From: Thereva unica
Taxonomy: Eukaryota > Arthropoda > Insecta > Diptera > Therevidae
Assembly (NCBI GenBank): GCA_949987705.1
Contig: OX465283.1
Span: 96,273,813-96,337,812, forward strand
Length of the DNA stretch: 64,000 bases
Reading direction: 5' to 3'
The notes below the pieces were generated by a model. The model saw only the letters and a list, made by a program, of their open reading frames with translations. It did no database searches and was not told where the DNA came from. Below are positions 20,629-30,578 of this stretch, piece by piece; the stretch's first letter is position 1; every line of letters starts with the position of its first letter. The position numbers and the translations under genes are program-made.

Positions 20629-21600
20629 ACTGTTTGTCGTCAAATCTTGGAAGTTAAATTTGACCCACTTCCCGGTTTCGGATAGAGCTGAAATTTTGCA
20701 TACACGTTTAGTTTGGATGACAATGCAATCTGGCCATTTTGTAAAAATATCAAGATAGCGGTTCCAAAATGGCGCCCGCTTTTATTTAACTTGCACTGTT
20801 TGTCGTCAAATCTTGGAAGTTAAATTTGACCCACTTCCCGGTTTCGGATAGAGCTGAAATTTTGCATACACGTTTAGTTTGGATAACAATGGAATCTGGC
20901 CATTTTGTAAAAATATCAAGATGGCGGTTCCAAATTGGCGCCCGATTTTTGAAATTGTGCTCCGCGGCCCTTTGAAATGAGTATCAAATGAAAGGATATG
21001 ACAGGTAGAACACAATAAGCTATGTGGCGTCATTCCAAATTCAAAATGGCGGACAACACTTACACTGTTTGTCGTCAAATCTTGGAAGTTAAATTTGACC
21101 CACTTCCCGGTTTCGGATAGAGCTGAAATTTTGCATACACGTTTAGTTTGGATGACAATGCAATCTGGCCATTTTGTAAAAATATCAAGATGGCGGTTCC
21201 AAAATGGCGCCCGATTTTTGAAATTGTGCTCCGCGGCCCTCTGACATGGGTATCAAATGAAAGGATATGACAGGTAGAACACAATAAGCTATGTGGCGTC
21301 ATTCCAAATTCAAAATGGCGGCCAACACTTACCCTGTTTGTCGTCAAATCTTGGAAGTTAAATTTGACCCACTTCCCGGTTTCGGATAGAGCTGAAATTT
21401 TGCATACACGTTTAGTTTGGATGACAATGCAATCTGGCCATTTTGTAAAAATATCAAGATGGCGGTTCCAAAATGGCGCCCAATTTTTGAAATTGTGCTC
21501 CGCGGCCCTCTGACATGGGTATCAAATGAAAGGATATGACAGGTAGAACACAATAAGCTATGTGGCGTCATTCTAAATTCAAAATGGCGGCCAACACTAA
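20629..21600. repeat. 269-bp tandem repeat, about 3.6 copies
   Basis: TGTTTGTCGTCAAATCTTGG recurs at 20631, 20797, 21066 and 21335. The last two intervals are exactly 269 bp; the first copy is shortened to 166. Copies differ at only a few positions. A diverged single copy lies at about 25720-25950 in the intron of the 103-residue gene. The long minus-strand frames inside are a by-product of the period and carry no known motif. Confidence 0.85.
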
Positions 21601-22171
21601 ATTGCGAAAAGCTTATATGTAATAGACTAAAAAGTAGAAAATATAACCGATCAACTTCCAATTTTGCACACACTCGTAGTTCGGGTGGTTAATGTGTATG
21701 AATGATGAGATGAATAGTTGAGTTAAGGGTGAGTTGATAATAAAGAAGCAATACACGTTACAAAAAATCACAAACAAACACAGAGATGCTGCTGCTGCTG
21801 TCAACTAAATTCAACTACTCAAATACTGAACTCATGTCCGTATGCATAATTTCAACTAAGCCCAGGTAGCAGAGCTGAGTCGAGTTCAGTCAACCTTAAC
21901 CCAACTCGACTCCCGTTTACATGTAGTTAGACTTGGGTTCAACTTGAGTTCAACTCATCATGTATAAGTACTAAATGCAAACTGACCTTTTTGTAAAAAA
22001 AATCAAGAAGACGGTTCCGAGATGGCGGCCGTTTTTGCAATTATGTTCCACCGAGCCCACGACATGGGTATCAAATGAATACAGTAAACTGTGTGACGTA
22101 ATTTTAAATCTAATAGAATTGCCATCATAAAATGGCGGAATACATATAATAAACTAAAAAGTAGTAAATAA

Positions 22172-22560
22172 AATAAATGGTTAAAAAAAATTTTTAAAAA
22201 AAATTCTTTTCATTAACTAAAAAATGTACTGAAAAGTAAAAAATAAAAAATATTTTAAAGAAAGCGTGAAATTTCAATTTTAATGAAAAAGTTAATTAAA
22301 AGAATGGCGCATTTTTCATCAAAAATTGAAAATATAACTGTAAATCGCGTGAGATTTACAATAACCCTCAATTTTTTGCTTTGTTAATTTCAAATTCTAA
22401 CAAAATTTTTTGATGACAAATGCGCCATTCTTTTAATTAACTTTTTCATTAAAATTGAAATTTCACGCTTTCTTTAAAATATTTTTTATTTTTTACTTTT
22501 CAGTACATTTTTTAGTTAATGAAAAGAATTTTTTTTAAAAATTTTTTTTAACCATTTATT
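22172..22560. repeat. Palindrome with about 140-bp arms
   Basis: AAATAAATGGTTAAAAA near 22172 runs inward to about 22311, and its reverse complement runs from about 22421 to 22560, around a 110-bp centre. The outer end of the right arm abuts polymerase coding sequence and supplies the stop that ends the N-terminal frame. Confidence 0.8.
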
Positions 22561-23990
22561 TTTTTCCTACTACTTTTTCCTGCCGTGTTTCCAAATCATA
22601 AAACACAAATAGAATATCTTTTGTCGGAGTTTTTCGAATATCTGGTTGTATAAAACAGTTGTGCCCTTCTTGCACATGCTTAACGCATACTTTGCAAAAA
22701 TGCTCTCCACATTTGTGAGACCTATCTGCTTTAAATGTCTTCAGACAATCAATACATTTTTTTACTTCATCGCAAAAAGTGCTCCTGTTTAACGAACCTG
22801 AAGTTTGGTGATGAAGATTGCAATGTTTACACAATATTTCATTGTTGTCGCCTTTAGGACATGGAGGAGCTTGTTGACAGCAAGGACAGGTTCCATTACA
22901 TCTGTGATCGTTTTTGGTATTAAATGCTACATGACATTCCTCACAATAATAGCCACAACAAAATGCAGCAGTTAAGGAAGTTATGACATTATAGTGTCTG
23001 TCATGATACAGCAAATTTAGCCTTTTTCCGTTATTTTCTCCTTCAAAAATGGTGTCTCTGCCTTTGGTGCCGTACTGGTAAACAGTAATCTTGTAGTCCT
23101 TCAAGTATGCTTGAAATTGCTGCAGTTCAGGGACTCCCGCACCCTCAGCAGGAATTTCTATTTTCGATTCTGTTAACAGTTCCGTAACTCGTTGTGTTTG
23201 AATTTTGCCTGCATCTTGTCTTACGTTTTTAAAGTTTTTGTCTTTGTTGACATTAGAAATGGCAACAATCAAGGCCCGGGGTAGACATAAATTATCTTTA
23301 TTTTTTATTGAGATGACACCCCTTCTCTTAGCGCATTCTTCGTTAAAAGAATTATATTTACGCCTCCGTTCATTTCCTCCTGTACATTGTGGCAACCGCA
23401 CGGATGTAACGCCTAAACAAAATGTATCCGTACTTATTCCTTTGGAATTACTCTGGAAAATTCTGGAGATCATTTCCCATATGTCACTTGCTCTAATATC
23501 TGATGCCAACCTGCAATTCAACCAGCCTGGGCCCTTCTCCTTGAAACTGTCACCGCAGAAGGTAAATCCAATATAATTTTCTGGTTCGATCTCTAACATA
23601 ACATGATTTATAATGTCATCAATGGCGCTCTTGAACCACAATGAAATTTTTACATTATCAGGCGGGGTGTTGATTTTAAAATTTAGTTTTCGCCCCCTGG
23701 TATTAAAACGCCTGATATGCGCTGTCATGTCACTTTCTATTGGTTTCTTAGCTCCTTCAGAGAAATAGGCCGAGGTAGAGCCGAAACTAGACGCACTCTT
23801 ATTTGTCCTCTCTGCTTCTCCTCCGGAAAAGGTTGTTGGCACCGTCTCGAGTATTCTTTCACCGAAATCCCCTTCGACTGTTGGCTTCCATGCTCCGTAG
23901 GTGCAGCGGAAACTAGATGGTGATTTTCCTGTTTTTGCGTCGTCGTCGGCTGTTGATGATGACCCTTGAAATAGTCCCGATAGGCGTCCA
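22556..23990 (-). pseudogene. Polinton DNA polymerase, N-terminal part (exon 2), frameshifted
   Basis: The N-terminal region includes an OTU-like stretch (NLCLPRALIVAIS; residues about 190-200), a zinc-rich region with many Cys pairs (CPCCQQAPPC, CKVCVKHVQEGHNC), and exonuclease motif I (FYDLETRQ), after which the insertion interrupts. Exon 2 starts at 23990 with TG, which joins the A that ends exon 1, giving ATG across the intron. That frame (DAYRDYFKG) runs to about 23800 and differs from the frame of the polymerase body, so a shift lies between about 23737 and 23842. The body frame is also open back to the splice site but has no ATG. Confidence 0.78.
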
Positions 23991-24081
23991 CTAGAATAGA
24001 ATAGAAAAACAAGTTAACTTGGAACGATATATGTACAAGCAAAAGTGCCGATTGTTAACAGTAGGCTAAAAAACCACTTAC
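23991..24081 (-). other. 91-bp 5' intron of the DNA polymerase gene
   Basis: On the minus strand the donor is GTAAGTGG (24081 inward) and the acceptor is a pyrimidine-rich TTCTATTCTATTCTAG ending at 23991. Exon 1 ends in CAGCA and has no ATG; exon 2 begins TGGAC. The start codon therefore forms only on splicing. Confidence 0.65.
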
Positions 24082-24106
24082 TGCTGTTCCAATTATTCAA
24101 GTTTTT

Positions 24107-24139
24107 CTGATTTTCCTGACTCGTGAGTGTCTATATAAA
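24107..24139 (-). promoter_or_regulatory. TATA box and TCAG initiator of the polymerase gene
   Basis: On the minus strand TTTATATA (24139-24132) precedes TCAG (24110-24107) by about 28 bases. The 5' untranslated exon would be only about 27 nt, ending at 24082. Confidence 0.5.
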
Positions 24140-24189
24140 TACAGGAAAAGGAAATTTTCCATCATTCCTTCCAATTGTTTCCCTTCATT

Positions 24190-24660
24190 GTGCAAAACTA
24201 CCGGTTGCAAAAATACCGATTGAATAACGATTCTTCTTATCAATCACAATGAAATTATTTGGGGCTATTTTTAATGGGATGGGAGTCTTGAACTCGTTTG
24301 TGTACACAGCATTTCATCACGTTATTCTGCTTTTAATATTCACAGAAAAAAAATTTATTTATTTGGGGCTATTTTTAATAAAATTCATGAACTCGTTTTG
24401 TGTAACAATGTTTTTACCAGACGCTTTATTATGTAGCGAGTAGTGTGAGCTCATTGAATTGCAATTGATAAAATATTGCAATTCGAATACGATTCTTTTA
24501 TATCACCCATAATAATTGGGGGGTGTTTTTAATAAAATTCTTGAACTCGTTTCGTGCAACAATGCGTCTGGTAAGCTTTATTATGCAGCGAGAAGTATGA
24601 CGAGGTCAATGAATTGCACTTATTAAATTATTGCTATAAAACTTCGCTTTTTGCATAAAG
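24190..24660. repeat. Inner part of right terminal inverted repeat, three diverged tandem copies
   Basis: Copies of a roughly 150-bp motif (TTGGGGCTATTTTTAATAAAA ... TTTATTATGTAGCGAG) lie near 24255, 24360 and 24512. The first two match the left repeat (265-615) in inverse orientation; the third is more diverged and carries the TATA box of the 103-residue gene. Confidence 0.75.
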
Positions 24661-24668
24661 CGAGCAGT
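24635..24668 (+). promoter_or_regulatory. TATA box and GCAGT initiator of the 103-residue gene
   Basis: TATAAAA (24635-24641) and GCAGT (24664-24668) are about 30 bp apart; the single-codon exon 1 ends 28 bases later. Confidence 0.55.
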
Positions 24669-24693
24669 AAGTAACAAGCAGGACCATAGCACT

Positions 24694-27673
24694 ATGGTAA
24701 GTTGTAATTTTTATAATTTTTTTTCGTAAGCTTTTGTTGCGATGATGAGGAAAAATAAGTCAGAACGACAGCAAGCGGCTTTTTAGCCTGCTGTAAACAA
24801 GCGGCATTTTTGCCTGTAAACTGTTCTGTACTTTCATTTTTTCTCATAATCAATCATCAGCTATTAAAATTGTTTTTTTTTCCTATTGTAATGCATTTTT
24901 AACCGACTTCAAAAAAAGAGGAGGTTACTCAATTCGACGTGTAGGTATTTTGTGGTCCTGTTCACGCATAACTTTGTAACCCAATAACTTTTTTGCTTTT
25001 TTTTTGGTTCATTTGAAGGGGGAGCTTCCCACGGTGGTCCCGTTAAATTTTTTCTAAATTCTGATAACGGAGTTCGAAGTTAGGCAGAAAAAACTGTTAA
25101 AATTCAACCTGTTAAAGTTCAACCTAAACATTTCATGGGCACCGAACAAATTACTTTATTGTTGTCAATCTGGCAGCAGCCCGGTGGCGGAGTGGGTGGA
25201 GCGTCGGATCCTCGATTCAGCGCTACAGGTTCGATTCCGGTCGGGGCAGCCGGTTTTTTCCTTTTTCTCTTTTTCTTTTTTCTGAAATGATTTATTAACA
25301 TATTGGTCAGCTGCCGATAGTGCTTAACATAGCGCAAAGGGCTGGAGCCAAGTATTCTTGTCTGTGGGATCTGTGGGGTGCGAGTTCGATCCCAAGGGCT
25401 CGCGGTGCTTTTTTTTCTATATATCGACAAAATAATTATTTTTTAATTTCCTTCGGGGAATTTTGTTCCATATTAAACAAGTTTTCGACGTGAATGCGTC
25501 TGTAAATTTGCTTCCAGAACAAAAGCCGATAAGAACGAAATTATGGCGAAATTTGCAGCTCAAAAAACTATTGTTTATATCGAATAAATAAATATACCAT
25601 GACGTGGATGAAGAATCAAAGAAGTTTATTGTTTACATTTAATTTCCCTGATATCAATGGCAACTTAACTTTTTATATGCCTTATATTATCTTGATCTAT
25701 ATGTGTGTATAGTGTAAACAAATCTTGCAACTTGAGTTTGACCCAGTTCCATATAACCGATCAACTGCAAATTTTGCACATGCGTATAGTTCGCATGACA
25801 ATACAATCTGCAATCAAATTTTGCAATTGCGCTCCCCGACCCCAGACATGGGTATCAAATGAAAAGGTGTGACAAGTAGAATACACTTCGCTATGTGGCG
25901 TCGTAAAAACGTAGGCTCCTTGCACTGACAGGCAATATTAAAAAATGAATGGACTAAAAAGCACGAAATAAAAAAAAATTTTAAAAACCGACTTCAGAAA
26001 AAAACCCGCGATGCACAAAAAAGGATGAAATAATTGTTTGTAATTCTTAACAACATCAATCCAATAAGAATGGATCTAGAAAGAAGAATCACTTTTGAAG
26101 ACGGTGCCAGGTAGTAGTTGACTTTGATTGCACTAGTGTTGGGTAGGACACGATTTTTAAATGACTTTGTAAGAGGAGCCTCTTTTTCCTTTTGAACCAG
26201 TACAATGTCTCACTTCAAATGAGGCGAGGTGCTATAGTATTGCTAGCACGTCACGTAGTGAATGGCTCAATGGTGGCTGAATGGTTTGCGAAAGAGGGGA
26301 TACGATAAATGATGAATGAATGAAATTTAATTACGAAAATATTTTTTTAAAATTTTTGTAAACTGTATAAGGAAAAACATATTTACAGATTTAAAATAAA
26401 ATTCCCTAAAATTGAAAATAACACGAAAATATTCCAGCAATAATATTTCTATTTTACAATCGCACCCCGCCTAAAAAGAAGTAAAAAATGTCTCTCGAGT
26501 ACAAAACTTAACTCCTTCGACAAATGTAAGGATTGTCTCTTCAATACAAAATTTACGTCCCACGAAAAATATAAAAAATATCTCTCGAGTACAAAAATTC
26601 ATTCCATAGAAAAATGCCTTCTTCGAAAAATGTAAGAATTACCTCTTCAGTACAAAACTTACCTCCCTTGAAAAATGTAAGAATTTTCTCTTCGGTTCAA
26701 AATTTACCTCCCTCGAAAAATGTAAGAATTATCTCTCGAGTACAAAACTTCACTTCCTCAAAAAATGTAAGAATTGTCTCTTTAGTATAAAATTTCACTC
26801 CCTCCAAAAATGTAAGAGATTTCTCTCCAGATCGTATTTACAATCTCACCACGTTTTGGTTTAAATTGGATATTTTACTGCGGCAAAAGCTGTAAGAAAA
26901 TGTCTCGGCAGTTCGTGTTTACAATCTCACCTCGGCGTGGTTCAAATTGGATATTTTACTGAAGCAAAAGAAGAAAGAAATGTCTCTCCACTTCGTAATA
27001 TACAATCGTATGGAACACGCCCATATCCCAGTAGTACATTATTTTTGAACCGGGACATTTAAAAAAGTTGAGGCCTCAGTACAATTTACTATCGTGTACG
27101 GGACAAATGAACTGCCTCTTGTAAGTCCGGCTCAACTCTAGATTGCACTAACTCTTGCTTCGGCAATTGTTTACATTTCTTTGTTAGGCTTAATATATCA
27201 CCCACATGTGTTAGCACCGTCTTCAAAAGTGATTCTTCTTTCTAGATCCATTCTTATTGGATTGATGTTGTTAAGAATTACAAACAATTATTTCATGCTT
27301 TTTTGTGCATGGGTTTTTTTCTGAAGTCGGTTTTTAAATTTTTTTTTTTATTTTTATTCTTCAGAATGCCTTTGAGGTATTAAAAGACATTACCAATAAA
27401 AGATCTAGTGATTTAATTGCGATCACTGATCTGGAGCTAAAAAAACCGTATCATATACGGTTGTTTAAACTAATGAACACCAGGTTTGGTGTTAAATTAA
27501 CGGTACACTTCGATGATGGACGCTTTGTTTTTCTCCCTCCACGTTTTTCGGAGAAAATTAACACCCAGCGTCAGGTTGATGAGCTCAACCAGAAACAAAC
27601 CTGCTTCATGGTGTTTGAGGGGAAGGATGATACACGTGGGGGACTTTTAAAATTAAAATTTATTGATAAGTAA
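24694..27673 (+). CDS. 103-residue Polinton protein, spliced; first coding exon is the ATG only
   Basis: Exon 1 ends with ATG (24694-24696), followed at once by donor GTAAGT. The acceptor is a pyrimidine tract ending TTCTTCAG at 27364; exon 2 is 27365-27673. Joined, the frame starts MNAFEVLKDITNK and is open for 103 codons. Conserved-looking core: LELKKPYHIRLFKLMNTRFG, then FVFLPPRF and a Lys-rich end. I have seen this pattern beside PolB in other arthropod Polintons; function unknown, possibly a small nucleic-acid-binding (OB-like) protein. Only the intron has suffered: it holds about 2.4 kb of other mobile DNA. This is one of the few undamaged coding frames of the element. Confidence 0.68.
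25177..25250 (+). other. tRNA-like Pol III unit (SINE or tRNA-derived)
   Basis: TGGCGGAGTGG (A box, 25185) and GGTTCGATTCC (B box, 25228) are correctly spaced and framed by loosely complementary GC-rich ends, followed by T-runs that could terminate Pol III. The cloverleaf is imperfect, so a functional tRNA is unlikely. Confidence 0.55.
25322..25415 (+). other. Second tRNA-like Pol III unit
   Basis: TAGCGCAAAGGGC (A-box-like, 25330) and GAGTTCGATCCC (B-box-like, 25382), followed by a run of eight T. Arrangement parallels the unit 145 bp upstream. Confidence 0.45.
25975..27348. mobile_element. DNA transposon with about 135-bp terminal inverted repeats, in the intron
   Basis: Left end AAAAACCGACTTCAGAAAAA runs inward to about 26108 and is repeated in inverse orientation at 27213-27348 with very few differences. 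The interior is noncoding and repeat-rich. The right end lies just before the splice acceptor at 27364. Confidence 0.75.
26490..26830 (+). repeat. Tandem repeat, about 45-bp unit, seven diverged copies
   Basis: Each unit has TCTCT(C/T)-(G/A)AGTACAAAA-TTTAC-TCCCT-GAAAAATGTAAGAATT with variation. Two longer units of about 80 bp (TACAATCTCACC..TTGGATATTTTACTG) follow to about 27010. Confidence 0.7.
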
Positions 27674-27786
27674 CTGTTAAATAAATAAATAAAATGGTTA
27701 TTAAATGGGTAAATCGCCTTCTTTTTTTTTCGATAATATTCTCGGCTGTGATTTGTTTTTTTTTTATTTTCAGCGTCTAAGGAACC

Positions 27787-28085
27787 ATGGAGTGTCTTTT
27801 GTCCACAGATTACTATCGAGATAATTCATCGGCAAACAATGCATTGTTTTTAGTCAGATTTGTTAAACAGGGCTTTTGTTCTCAGATGTTGACACAGATT
27901 TGCTACCAGTCTAAAGAATTACCGCATGCGGACGTACTCCACATGGAGTGTCTTTTGTCCACAGATTACTGTCGAGATTATTCATCGGCAAACAATGCAT
28001 TGTTTTTAGTCAGATTTGTTAAACAGGGCTTTTGTTCTCTGATTACTGACCTACGATTTTGACACAGATTTGCTACCAGTCTCAA
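27787..28085. repeat. Right end of the Polinton: two copies of the subterminal repeat
   Basis: Two direct copies (about 27787 and 27945) containing GTCAGATTTGTTAAACAGGG are the reverse complement of the 156-bp unit at the left end. Similarity ends near 28085, taken as the right terminus. A 6-bp target duplication could not be checked since the left flank is outside the window. Confidence 0.75.
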
Positions 28086-28143
28086 GGTCAATGCCCGTGA
28101 CCTAGTTCCCACGGTGGGCAAAATTTTCACATGCCCAATCGTC

Positions 28144-28378
28144 CTATAACCTACTCAGGGGAAATGGGACGAGTCTGTTAAGGGTCGTTGGACCCACAGA
28201 TTTGTCCCTAACGTGCAAGTATGGGTTTCGAGGGAGCGTGGGGAAGTAAGTTACGACCTAACGCAGTTCCTGAGCGGACATGGGGGGTATAGGAAATACC
28301 TCCACCGATTCGGCCACGATGATTCACCGTTGTGTCCGGTATGCCCAGCGACGGAAGAAGACGCAGAGCACGTCTGCA
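28144..28378 (+). pseudogene. C-terminal fragment of a non-LTR retrotransposon ORF2 (I/R1/Jockey type)
   Basis: One frame reads WTHRFVPNVQVWVSRERGE, YDLTQFLSGHGGYRKYLHRF and SPLCPVCPATEEDAEHV, the RNase H-distal region and the start of the C-terminal zinc motif (C-x2-C ... H) of arthropod non-LTR elements. Both ends are cut: left at about 28144, right by the MITE at 28379. Confidence 0.8.
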
Positions 28379-28625
28379 CAGTGAGCATCAATATAAAGTT
28401 AACACAAAAGGCTCAACAACAAAAATACACTAAAAAATCCACGTTTTTACCTCCTCAAAAAAAATCGGAGGAGGCTACACGACCCCTTAAAATCTTCGTA
28501 ACAGTCTCTACTACAATTAAAAAATAATTTAAAAATTCGCATTTGCCTCTAAGGGGGTCCTGGAGGCTCCCTAAAAGGCTCAAAATAAAAAAGGGGAATT
28601 TGTGTTAACTTTATATTGATGCTCA

Positions 28626-28628
<3 letters not shown>
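28379..28628. mobile_element. 250-bp MITE with 30-bp perfect inverted ends
   Basis: CAGTGAGCATCAATATAAAG at 28379 is repeated exactly in inverse orientation ending at 28628, for about 30 bp. The right side borders (TA)n, consistent with a TA-targeting Tc1/mariner-type element, but the left flank is not TA. Confidence 0.8.

Positions 28629-28662
<34 letters not shown>
28629..28662 (+). repeat. (TA)n block 1
   Basis: About 34 bp of alternating TA between two MITEs. Confidence 0.9.
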
Positions 28663-28665
<3 letters not shown>

Positions 28666-28868
28666 TCACTCAAAAATGTGTTGCAATGTTTTGGAAATTC
28701 AATTGTTTGTCCTTGACTTATTACCCAAATATTGGGCGCAGGATGACTGGGATAATGTAGTTTTTAGTAAAAACTACATTATCCCATTCATACATCTTCC
28801 GATCCTTGTGTGAATAGGATAGGACAAATAATTGAATTTCCAAAACATTGCAACACATTTTTGAGTGA

Positions 28869-28871
<3 letters not shown>
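28663..28871. mobile_element. 209-bp palindromic MITE in (TA)n
   Basis: CACTCACTCAAAAATGTGTT at 28663 and its reverse complement ending at 28871 belong to arms of about 50 bp or more; TA lies on both sides as target duplication. A second inner palindrome (ATAATGTAGTTTTTA ... TAAAAACTACATTAT) sits at the centre near 28765. Confidence 0.8.

Positions 28872-28920
<49 letters not shown>
28872..28920 (+). repeat. (TA)n block 2
   Basis: About 49 bp of alternating TA between the MITE and the Tc1 element. Confidence 0.9.
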
Positions 28921-28924
<4 letters not shown>

Positions 28925-29274
28925 GTGGCCATTAAAATAGAGCCACAACCATAAATATGCTTTGTGCATCAACTTTAGCACAAATTTATACATATGCTAT
29001 GATGCAATCTATGATATTAACCAAGCAATAAGTTTAGTACAAGATACTATGGCTATATCCGCTAGAGTGCATTTCCGTTACTGAACGAAAGCTCATTTTC
29101 TCCAGAAGCGTCAAATTCTCCTGGTCAAAAAAATAGAGCCATTGTATAAATTTACAGCATTTTGATTTGAGGAAAGTTCTTTGTCAGCGTTATTTGAATT
29201 GTACCATCAGGTAATAGCGATTTTATTAAAAAATAATCAAATTTAGGGTATATGCATGTCGAATTTCAGTGAAA

Positions 29275-29895
29275 ATGGGTCGCGGAAAACATTGCTCTTT
29301 GGAAGAAAGAACAAAAATTTTAACGTTACGGAAGGAAGGAAAATCTCAACGGGAGATTTCTAAAATTGTTGGCCGTTCGAAGAAAATGGTTGAGAATGCG
29401 CTAAAACCAAAATATTCTGTTGAAAATCGTGGGCGAATAAGAAAAACTACGGCCAAAACTGATCGGCTCATCGCTAACACCTCAAGAAAAGACCCTTTCA
29501 AGTCCTCGAAACAAATTAAAGTTGAATTAAATCTCGACGTAAGTGAACGTACAGTTCGCAGAAGACTTGAGGAACAAAATTTACATGGAAGAATAGCGAG
29601 AAAAGAATATTAAAAGCCGAATTAAGTTTGCATCTGACCATGTTAACTGGGATGGTCCTGAGGGCATAAAAAAATGGAGGGATATTTTGTGGACGGACGA
29701 AACTAAAATAAATTTATTTGGATCCGATGGTCGGAATTATGTTAGAAGGCCTCCAAATAAAGAATTCCTCCCACAATACACAAAAAAAACTGTGAAACAC
29801 GGACGAGGGAACATAAAGCTATGGGGTTCGTTTTCGTGGTATGGAATTGGACCAATTTACTGGATCAAAGAAAACATGGATGCTCAACTGCGGAA
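29275..29895 (+). pseudogene. Tc1-type transposase, frameshifted and lacking its C-terminal third
   Basis: From ATG 29275: MGRGKHCSLEERTKIL and EGKSQREISKIVGRSK (first HTH), then SERTVRRRLEEQNLHG (second HTH). The frame stops at 29613; in another frame KFASDHVNWDG, DILWTDETKINLFGSDG (first catalytic Asp) and KHGRGNIKLWGSFSWYG follow to about 29880. The second Asp and the Asp/Glu of the DD34 motif are absent because the inverted arm starts there. Confidence 0.85.
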
Positions 29896-30226
29896 CTTTT
29901 CTCGCTATTCTTCCATGTAAATTTTGTTCCTCAAGTCTTCTGCGAACTGTACGTTCACTTACGTCGAGATTTAATTCAACTTTAATTTGTTTCGAGGACT
30001 TGAAAGGGTCTTTTCTTGAGGTGTTAGCGATGAGCCGATCAGTTTTGGCCGTAGTTTTTCTTATTCGCCCACGATTTTCAACAGAATATTTTGGTTTTAG
30101 CGCATTCTCAACCATTTTCTTCGAACGGCCAACAATTTTAGAAATCTCCCGTTGAGATTTTCCTTCCTTCCGTAACGTTAAAATTTTTGTTCTTTCTTCC
30201 AAAGAGCAATGTTTTCCGCGACCCAT
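29896..30226 (-). pseudogene. Inverted duplicate of the Tc1 transposase N-terminus
   Basis: Encodes the same HTH region as 29275-29605 on the opposite strand, with identical residues from MGRGKHCSLEER to GRIARK, then runs into the spacer. It has no catalytic residues. Confidence 0.85.
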
Positions 30227-30578
30227 TTTCACTGAAATTCGACATGCATATACCCTAAATTTGATTATTTTTTAATAAAATCGCTATTACCTGATGGTAC
30301 AATTCAAATAACGCTGACAAAGAACTTTCCCCAAATCAAAATGCTGTAAATTTATACAATGGCTCTATTTTTTTGACCAGGAGAATTTGACGCTTCTGGA
30401 GAAAATGAGCTTTCGTTCTGTAACGGAAATGCACTCTAGCGGATATAGTCATAGTATCTTGTACTAAACTTATTGCTTGGTTAATATCATAGATTGCATC
30501 ATAGCATATGTATAAATTTGTGCTAAAGTTGATGCACAAAGCATATTTATGGTTGTGGCTCTATTTTAATGGCCACCA

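Larger units (their letters stand above)
20614..22560. mobile_element. Insertion splitting the DNA polymerase gene
   Basis: The polymerase frame breaks between Exo I and Exo II; about 1.95 kb lies in the gap. It comprises a 269-bp tandem repeat (20629-21600), diverged single-copy derivatives (21600-22170) and a terminal palindrome (22172-22560). TTTATTT occurs at both edges (20615 and 22556), a possible 7-bp target duplication. No transposase frame was found. Confidence 0.65.
24897..25974. other. Transposon-derived DNA in the intron, with a copy of the 269-bp repeat
   Basis: Begins with AACCGACTTCAAAAAAAGAG, similar to the ends of the next element. It contains two tRNA-like units (25177 and 25322) and, at about 25720-25950, a diverged copy of the 269-bp repeat found in the polymerase insertion. 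No protein frame is supported. Confidence 0.5.

Noticed and set aside
20806..21673. Three similar open frames of 90-109 codons on the minus strand
   Set aside because: They are created by the 269-bp tandem repeat, whose copies give the same translation; no known motif and no start context.
25119..25430. Minus-strand frame with GIEPVALNRG-like sequence
   Set aside because: Familiar spurious translation antisense to tRNA-like B-box sequence.
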